Shown: piece after piece, positions 58,122 to 64,000 of the stretch | How the letters are laid out: every line of letters starts with the position of its first letter | Position numbering within the stretch: the first letter of the stretch is position 1 | Assembly (NCBI GenBank): GCA_950022655.1 | Contig: OX465588.1 | Coordinates: 21,252,527 to 21,316,526, forward strand | Origin: Alentia gelatinosa | Lineage: Eukaryota > Annelida > Polychaeta > Phyllodocida > Polynoidae | Length of the DNA: 64,000 nucleotides | Direction: 5' to 3' | Program-made: the position numbers and the translations under genes | The notes under the pieces: generated by a model | Seen by the model: the letters and a program-made list of their open reading frames with translations, nothing else | What the model was told of the DNA's origin: nothing | The model's database searches: none

Positions 58122-59030
58122 TGTTTTATAGGCCGGCGTAGGCCCTGCTTGTAAACGTTCTGTCAACGATGTAAATGTTTATAAACACTTCCAACGTCCG
58201 TGTGTCCTCTACACAGGCTTCACACGCAGAATAATACTGAAAGATTTGAAGGCGATAGGAAGGGATACGAGCTTGGGGAAAAACACATCACTGGTGTATC
58301 TGAGTGTTCATCCAGAAGTGTTCTTGTGAATGTTATCGACAGTTGCATTCTAGAATGAGGAAGTTCGATTTTTAAAAAAGGGTTTTTTTAGTGGTGGGGG
58401 CTGGGTTTCAGAAATTCAATTAGTTTCATTGATATTGAAAGTCGGATATGATTTGGTTTCCTTTCTTTCCTTGTTTATTCCTGTAGTTTCACATCAAATA
58501 TTGGCCTTGTGAGTGCCATGAAAATACATATAATATGACTTACTTCTTTGGAATATTGCATGTACTTTTCAGACTGTTTATTTGTATGTGGATTGTTATT
58601 CATCCAGTTGGACAGTACTGAGAGGGTCTCGTAACGATTTATAGTTAATTACATTCCAGAAGTGTTTATCAGATCCACTTAGTAAGATCAGAGAACGGGT
58701 ATTTAGACCTTGGAACGAGATCTGGAGTTCATAGCAGACTGCCTGGCCTCAGGAAGAATGTTCCTGGCAGGCAGCAGTACCGCAGGGTATTATGAGGCCG
58801 GGAACCAGCAGACCAAGGGTAAACCACACCACCCTAGAACTGGTAATTAGCTGGTAACCGGTCGGTAGAAGATTTAGTTAACGCAATGTTCACCCCAAAC
58901 ACAGGGGAAGAAGCAGACTTAGAGCAGGCAGTTCCTATGTTTTGTACTTAATTCAAGACTTTTAGTCAAGTTCTTCTTCATAGTGTTATATGGAGACATG
59001 GTTAGAATGCCTAAATAAAATCTGGTCTGA

Positions 59031-59095
59031 GTTGTTTTGGTCGGAAATATTCACCGAGTTCGAAGAATGAGTTGAATATTTCCTACCAAAACAAC
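59031..59095. repeat. hairpin-forming inverted repeat
   Basis: GTTGTTTTGGTCGGAAATAT pairs with ATATTTCCTACCAAAACAAC (one mismatch); the loop contains GAGTTCGAAGAATGAG. Confidence 0.8.
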
Positions 59096-62000
59096 AAGGA
59101 ACAGATTATTTCCGACACACTCCCCATATCTCCTTATTATTATATACCTGGAAATAATCAAAAATGCCATTTTATAACAAGTCAGAGTGCACAATAGTTT
59201 GTGCACAGTGTGCAGAATGGGATCCGTACAGCTGGCTAGTAAGGGTGAGACATTCATGCACAGGTATGTAATAACAGTATGGCTATATGTGTTTGCATCA
59301 TGATTCACGTACTTGAAAAACATGATAACCAATGCCTCTGGCCAAGTTTAATCTTTAGTTTTTATTACCACAATGAGTGTCGGTTGATGGTGAAGTACAA
59401 CTAGTTTTAAACAGCAATATTAGTATGAGAAGGGAATGTAAATGCCGAATTACGATCAGAATTCAATTTGATAAGAACCTGTTGCCATGAAACCTCCTAT
59501 CAGCCGTTGGGAATAGAATCGACAATGCTGGTGCTGCTCTGGAAGCCAGATCCATTCTAGATCCTTAATATGGTGAGTAGAGAAAAATGTTTTCCAAGAG
59601 CATTAATTCAAAGTTTCATACAAATCAGACTCACAGTGTGTCTGTTTGGCGGCTTTAGGATCTAGACAATCTAAAAATAAACGGGGGTTGATATCTAGAA
59701 AATGTAGAGCTAAATATGGGCATATTATTATATTATTTAAATTATTTCCTGATTTAATTTTGAGAAGATTCAATATTGAAGATCCAAGATCCCCAACAGT
59801 CTGTTCAGGTTTGCTGCCTCATATTTACAACCGTCTGCGCCCACTGTGTGTTGCATAGTTCACCAACACTGCCTGTAACCGATAAGCCGCAATTGGCCAG
59901 CCCCGTTTAGTTTACTCCCTACACGCTAGGTGGCGTCAGCGCTAATTGGGAGTTAATAAGGTCACGGGGTGAAGCTGCCCCCGTCACTACACTCATCTCA
60001 CCAGCCTTTCCGAGCATTTCAACATTGCGGCAGTTCCTGGATTTAAGCAAGGAGTATACTCGTTGATCTAAGCAACCAATTTTCATGAACCCATTGCAGT
60101 TTGCAATCTCTGCTGGGAGTTTCTTGTGGCACATTCCCTACGCCAGGGGAAAATCACAATTTTCCAAAATATTTTATTGGTTTCAAAGGATGCAATTCTG
60201 GATGCAAATTGAGATTGCATGAAATCATCTATTTTCAATGTGGTGCTTACTTTTTTACACAAGGACACAATTCCGTTAATGCACTAGTTTTAATGTGTTT
60301 ATTTTATATGTCTGAATGATGAAAAAAACAAACCACCAATATAAACCAACTTTGATCCTCTACTCGGGTTGTTCATTATAAAACAGGCCCCAGTGACGAT
60401 GCTGTCGCTCCGCTTGACTGTGTTCACATGCATCAATGCCGAGCAAAGAGTATCCAGTTTAAGATATTCGACCCATAGTGATCGGGTCTTCAGTGGACAG
60501 ATCTGCTTTGCTCTTAAATTGGATGCAGCCCTGCATCTGGGCAAAGATAACGTGAACAGGGTAGACTTGTGGGGGAGCTACTCACGAGGGGCCGCCCCTG
60601 TAACTGTGTTACGAGTAATCAGGTGAGAGAGGCTAGGGAAGAGTAAACCGTCTTATCTCTATTGGAATATCTGGGTTCTCTGTGGGGTCTTTACTAAAGG
60701 TTACACATATATCTTTTTGGATAGTAACTAAGGGAATGCAGGTGGCCTGCCATTGCACACTCACTAACATAGATGCAGAAGGTCAATAGATATTTTAAAC
60801 CACTGTTTGATCAAGTTTCTATTTAACATGGAAACATATTGATCATTTTCCTTTTTAAATTATTAAAACTTTGTTTATTATCATTATTCAAGCTCGCATC
60901 ATGTCCCGAGTAAATCAACTGAAAAGGAACATGATTTCCGTTTCAAATCTGTTTATTGTTTAAGCATTTTATAATTTTTAATCATTTAAGATTTGTTCAC
61001 ATTGGTTTATTCATAGAAAGTTCATAGGACATATTCTACCATGAAATCCAATATTTTAGGTACTGTAGAAAATGAGTTATCCGGGGGAAGATCTGTATTC
61101 ATACCAGACAATCCTGACTCCTCAATGTTTATCTGACTCTACCTAGTATCCATGACATTGTGTGCCGACCTTCCTTTGTCAGCAGAAGAGGTTCCATAGT
61201 CCAGTATGAATCTTCTGCAGAGCTCAGCAGTTTCCTAGTTTGATATGGCATAAAGGAGCTATGGGTACACTGGCCACAAGATTCTGGCATAAACCTAGTA
61301 AATATAGAAGTGGACTTAATAACATCAGCACAGCACTGTACTGGACAAGGCGAGATGGATAACAGTAAGTACAATAAGGTTAAAATAGAAATAAGATAAA
61401 ATTTCACCTGAATCTATTTGTTTTAGAGATGTTAGCCTGTTGTATCTGAACAAGATTATGTTTCACCAATGTTTGGCATATCATAAACCTTCTCATTTCC
61501 ATTCATTTATATGCATATTGTGAGAATATTGTATTATAGGTATGCTAGTAGAATTTTTATTAAACACAGGAATTGATGTATATTTTCTATCAGTTGGTAC
61601 ATTAATTAAAGACTGATATGATAATTTCCCTACCCTATAAGATACTTCAGCTTTCACTTTAATATGCGATAACTGATGATAAGTCGATACAGCTTCAGAC
61701 ATTCCATCTCGCTATGATATTACCTTGGTACTTGTGATACTGCAAAATTCAAATTCAACTTCTACGGGGCTTTTAAGGACGGCATACCAGGAAAAGAAAT
61801 GGAGGCGGGAATTAGTTAAAAATCTAATGAGTGGAAGTAGGCCAGCACGTGTCTAAACCATCGAGTGCTAACACGGGCACTTTGCTGAGCTTCGGCTGTG
61901 TAGGCATTGCATGTAAACATCGCTATTCAGTAATCTGCCCCACGCCCCACCACCACCCACTGCGCCCTGTACAGGTTTGATGAGGTATCACCACATTACA

Positions 62001-62700
62001 ATAAACACACTTGATGAAGCAGCCACCACACATGTCTCCGCTATCCCTACTACCAGTACCCTACCCCAAACGCCTTCTCTCACCTTCTGCCATGCTGGGC
62101 TGGAGCTCTCGGCTGAAGGCTACCTCAGATTAAGGTCACCATAGTTTACGCCCACTCTCCATACACATAACATGTCAATAAGGTTACGACCCATTGCGGT
62201 TGACCCTATTTCCCAAGTGATAGGAACTGAACGATATTACATATCTATAATGATTTTTTTTTCTCGATGACGATTACAGCACATCTCTTGGAGTATCGTT
62301 TATTTATAAATGTATCATTCTCGACACAGTTCTATATAAATACTGCATACCTAGAAACTTTGCAGAAGAAAAATTTGAGATATGAAATTGAAAACCTGAC
62401 GTACATTCGTACCGTGCTGTCCCACGGCGCGTAATAAAGCAATGGAGAGGTCACCAATGAACACGTTCAGAAGTTACTAGAGGGCTTATCTAACTTTATC
62501 TGGTTGGCCAGATACATTGCATGGGTACATGCAGATCATGATACATGTAGTTAGTGTTTGGCACTTGATCTGAACACGAAGGAAGCAACGAGAAGGCGGT
62601 GTCTCTAAAACACAGTGTGCAGACCGCTGGGTCTTTATCACGTTCTCCTCTGAGCAAAGCCTCCGCCTGAAAGGCAGCACTTTGCCTGGCTTTCATCTGG
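59096..62700. other. intergenic, no gene seen
   Basis: AT-rich, no splice-bounded frame or known motif that I could support. Confidence 0.5.
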
Positions 62701-62735
62701 AGATGAGCTCTCCTTTATTTATATACCTGCTCTCA

Positions 62736-62768
62736 CCCCCCCCCCCCCACACACACACACACACACAG
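62736..62768. repeat. C14 run followed by (AC)n
   Basis: Fourteen C then ten AC units at the left edge of the CpG-rich block. Confidence 0.9.
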
Positions 62769-63141
62769 ATGCTGGTTCCAGGAGGACGTGTGGAGGGCGG
62801 CAGTGCTCAGCGCGCGCGTCGTGCATGGAGCACGGGTATCAGGGCACGGTATAATAAACCTGCCCTCCACCACACGCCCCTCCACCCTCCCTCCTCCATG
62901 TTACCATCCCGTCTTGTGGACGTGTGCGGGTGCTGGGCGTGAGAAGGGGTGCTGGAGGGGGGAGGGGGTGTATATCATGGTGGTTCCCACATTGATAGTC
63001 TATACTCTCCGGCCCAGGAGGTGGTCGGCCCGTGCCCCCCTGAGGGTACACGGCATGCACGTGTCGGCTCGGCCCTCTCTCACTGCTCCTCCACACCCGG
63101 CCCCTTATCCCCCGGGCCTCCGCGCCTCGCTTTCCACCCCT

Positions 63142-63158
63142 CCCGCTAGGGGGCGCCA
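63142..63158 (+). promoter_or_regulatory. CTCF-like site
   Basis: CCCGCTAGGGGGCGCCA fits the CTCF core (CCxxxAGGGGGCGC). A weaker match, GCCGGCAGAGGGCGGC, is at 63214-63229. Confidence 0.5.
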
Positions 63159-63290
63159 CCCGTGTTCTCACCCTTGTCCCGCGCCGGCCGCCATTCTTGC
63201 AGTTGCACGGCGGGCCGGCAGAGGGCGGCGTCTGGCTCCTTGCTGACTCCACGCGCCTTGTTTACACGCCCCTTACAAACGCTGACTAGG

Positions 63291-63304
63291 GTTACCATGG
63301 CAAC
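63291..63304. promoter_or_regulatory. perfect palindromic X-box (RFX site)
   Basis: GTTACCATGGCAAC fits the RFX consensus GTNRCC(0-3N)RGYAAC exactly on both strands. RFX factors drive ciliary gene promoters in animals. Confidence 0.75.
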
Positions 63305-64000
63305 CAACAGACGCAGATAACAGGCCGCTCCTTCTCTTCTTCTTCCTCGGCTTCCTTCTTCTTCTCTTCTCAAGACTCCAATGATCCAACCACTCCTTGT
63401 GGTTGAAATGGAAACTAGAAACCCGTGCGACTGATCTGATCGACCTTCACCTTTACACCTAGTTTGAACCTGACCTCTTGACTGCTCTGACAATGGCTGT
63501 AGAAGCGGTTGAGTAGGTGGTGTGGTGATATTGGCGAGAGGTGGCTATATTGAAAGTTTCAACTCTCTGGTCAAGTCTCAGTCAAACCTTAGAGGTATGT
63601 AACTGGTTGGTGGAACCGGAACTACTCCTACCCTCACTATCCCTAGGCTGCAATTGATTGAGAGGGTTTGAACAAGCGGTAAGGGGTCTCACTAAAAAAA
63701 CAATGGGGACCAACATACATCAGCTTTTCATATCTCTTTTATTGGGTCATGAAGTATACAATACTAGTGTTCCAGACTCGGCTGGGCCGATCTTCCGTCT
63801 GGTCCTGTGATAATACAGGAGGTAATTCCTTGCACCCTTGGCTGGCACTGTATTTACCCAAGTCACCAAATCATCAGACACCCACCAAATAATGCAGTCA
63901 GGTGTGAACAGTTACTGGAATGTAATTCTGGTGCAAACTGATAGATTATCATAAGATAAATTGAGGTACACTGGCAGAAAGACAGTACAAGTCTACGTCT

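Larger units (their letters stand above)
62800..63320. promoter_or_regulatory. CpG-rich promoter-like region
   Basis: High G+C with frequent CG, sharply different from flanks. Contains an RFX X-box, a YY1-like GCCGCCAT (63187-63194) and two CTCF-like sites. Likely promoter of a neighbouring gene; no first exon could be fixed on either strand. Confidence 0.55.

Noticed and set aside
62788..63493. Long overlapping frames on both strands in the CpG-rich block
   Set aside because: Arg/Pro/Gly-rich translations typical of G+C-rich non-coding DNA; better explained as promoter.

Overview
This is animal genomic DNA: protein-coding sequence broken into short exons with consensus GT/AG borders, exons much richer in G+C than the AT-rich introns, abundant small fold-back repeats and long simple-sequence tracts. 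No bacterial-style operons, rRNA, tRNA, CRISPR array or complete mobile-element gene could be supported. The compact introns (mostly 0.3-2.5 kb), the G/C-ending codons and the many short inverted-repeat elements fit a marine invertebrate (for example a mollusc, other lophotrochozoan, or lancelet), but the species cannot be named from the sequence alone.

Region 1 (1-43161) is one gene on the + strand. I reconstruct 47 consecutive exons from 241 to 43161 whose phases join without a single frame break, giving 2677 codons plus a stop. The protein is the C-terminal part of a dynein heavy chain: end of AAA2, AAA3, AAA4, the antiparallel stalk with the microtubule-binding domain, AAA5, AAA6 and the start of the C-terminal region. 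It is strongly divergent from motor dyneins: the SRCGMV-type arginine of AAA2 is Gln, the AAA4 Walker A and B motifs are degraded, and long disordered inserts (one very acidic) interrupt the ring, while the AAA3 Walker A (GAPGVGKT) and Walker B are intact. This is best explained as an orthologue of DNHD1 (dynein heavy chain domain-containing protein 1), a protein that in mammals is needed for the sperm flagellum. The N-terminal tail, AAA1 and most of AAA2 lie upstream of the window. Introns hold several families of non-autonomous inverted-repeat elements, a 57-bp degenerate satellite, and two cases where the tandem repeat unit itself contains a splice site of the gene.

Region 2 (43162-62700) is a roughly 19.5-kb stretch with almost no coding signal: a possible 3' UTR, a perfect 258-bp CCCT microsatellite, poly-G/poly-C runs, more fold-back elements, a long pyrimidine-rich tract, and one isolated open stretch at 48067-48385 that looks like a terminal exon of an unrecognised secreted or small protein.

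Region 3 (62700-63520) is a CpG-rich, promoter-like block with a perfect palindromic RFX X-box, a YY1-like site and two CTCF-like sites. It probably marks the promoter of a neighbouring gene; the transcript direction is not decided by the sequence.

I did not find a new biological system. The most interesting signals are the selectively degraded dynein ring, tandem duplication of exon-intron junctions, a GC-AG intron, a candidate 24-nt microexon and the abrupt C-terminal end.
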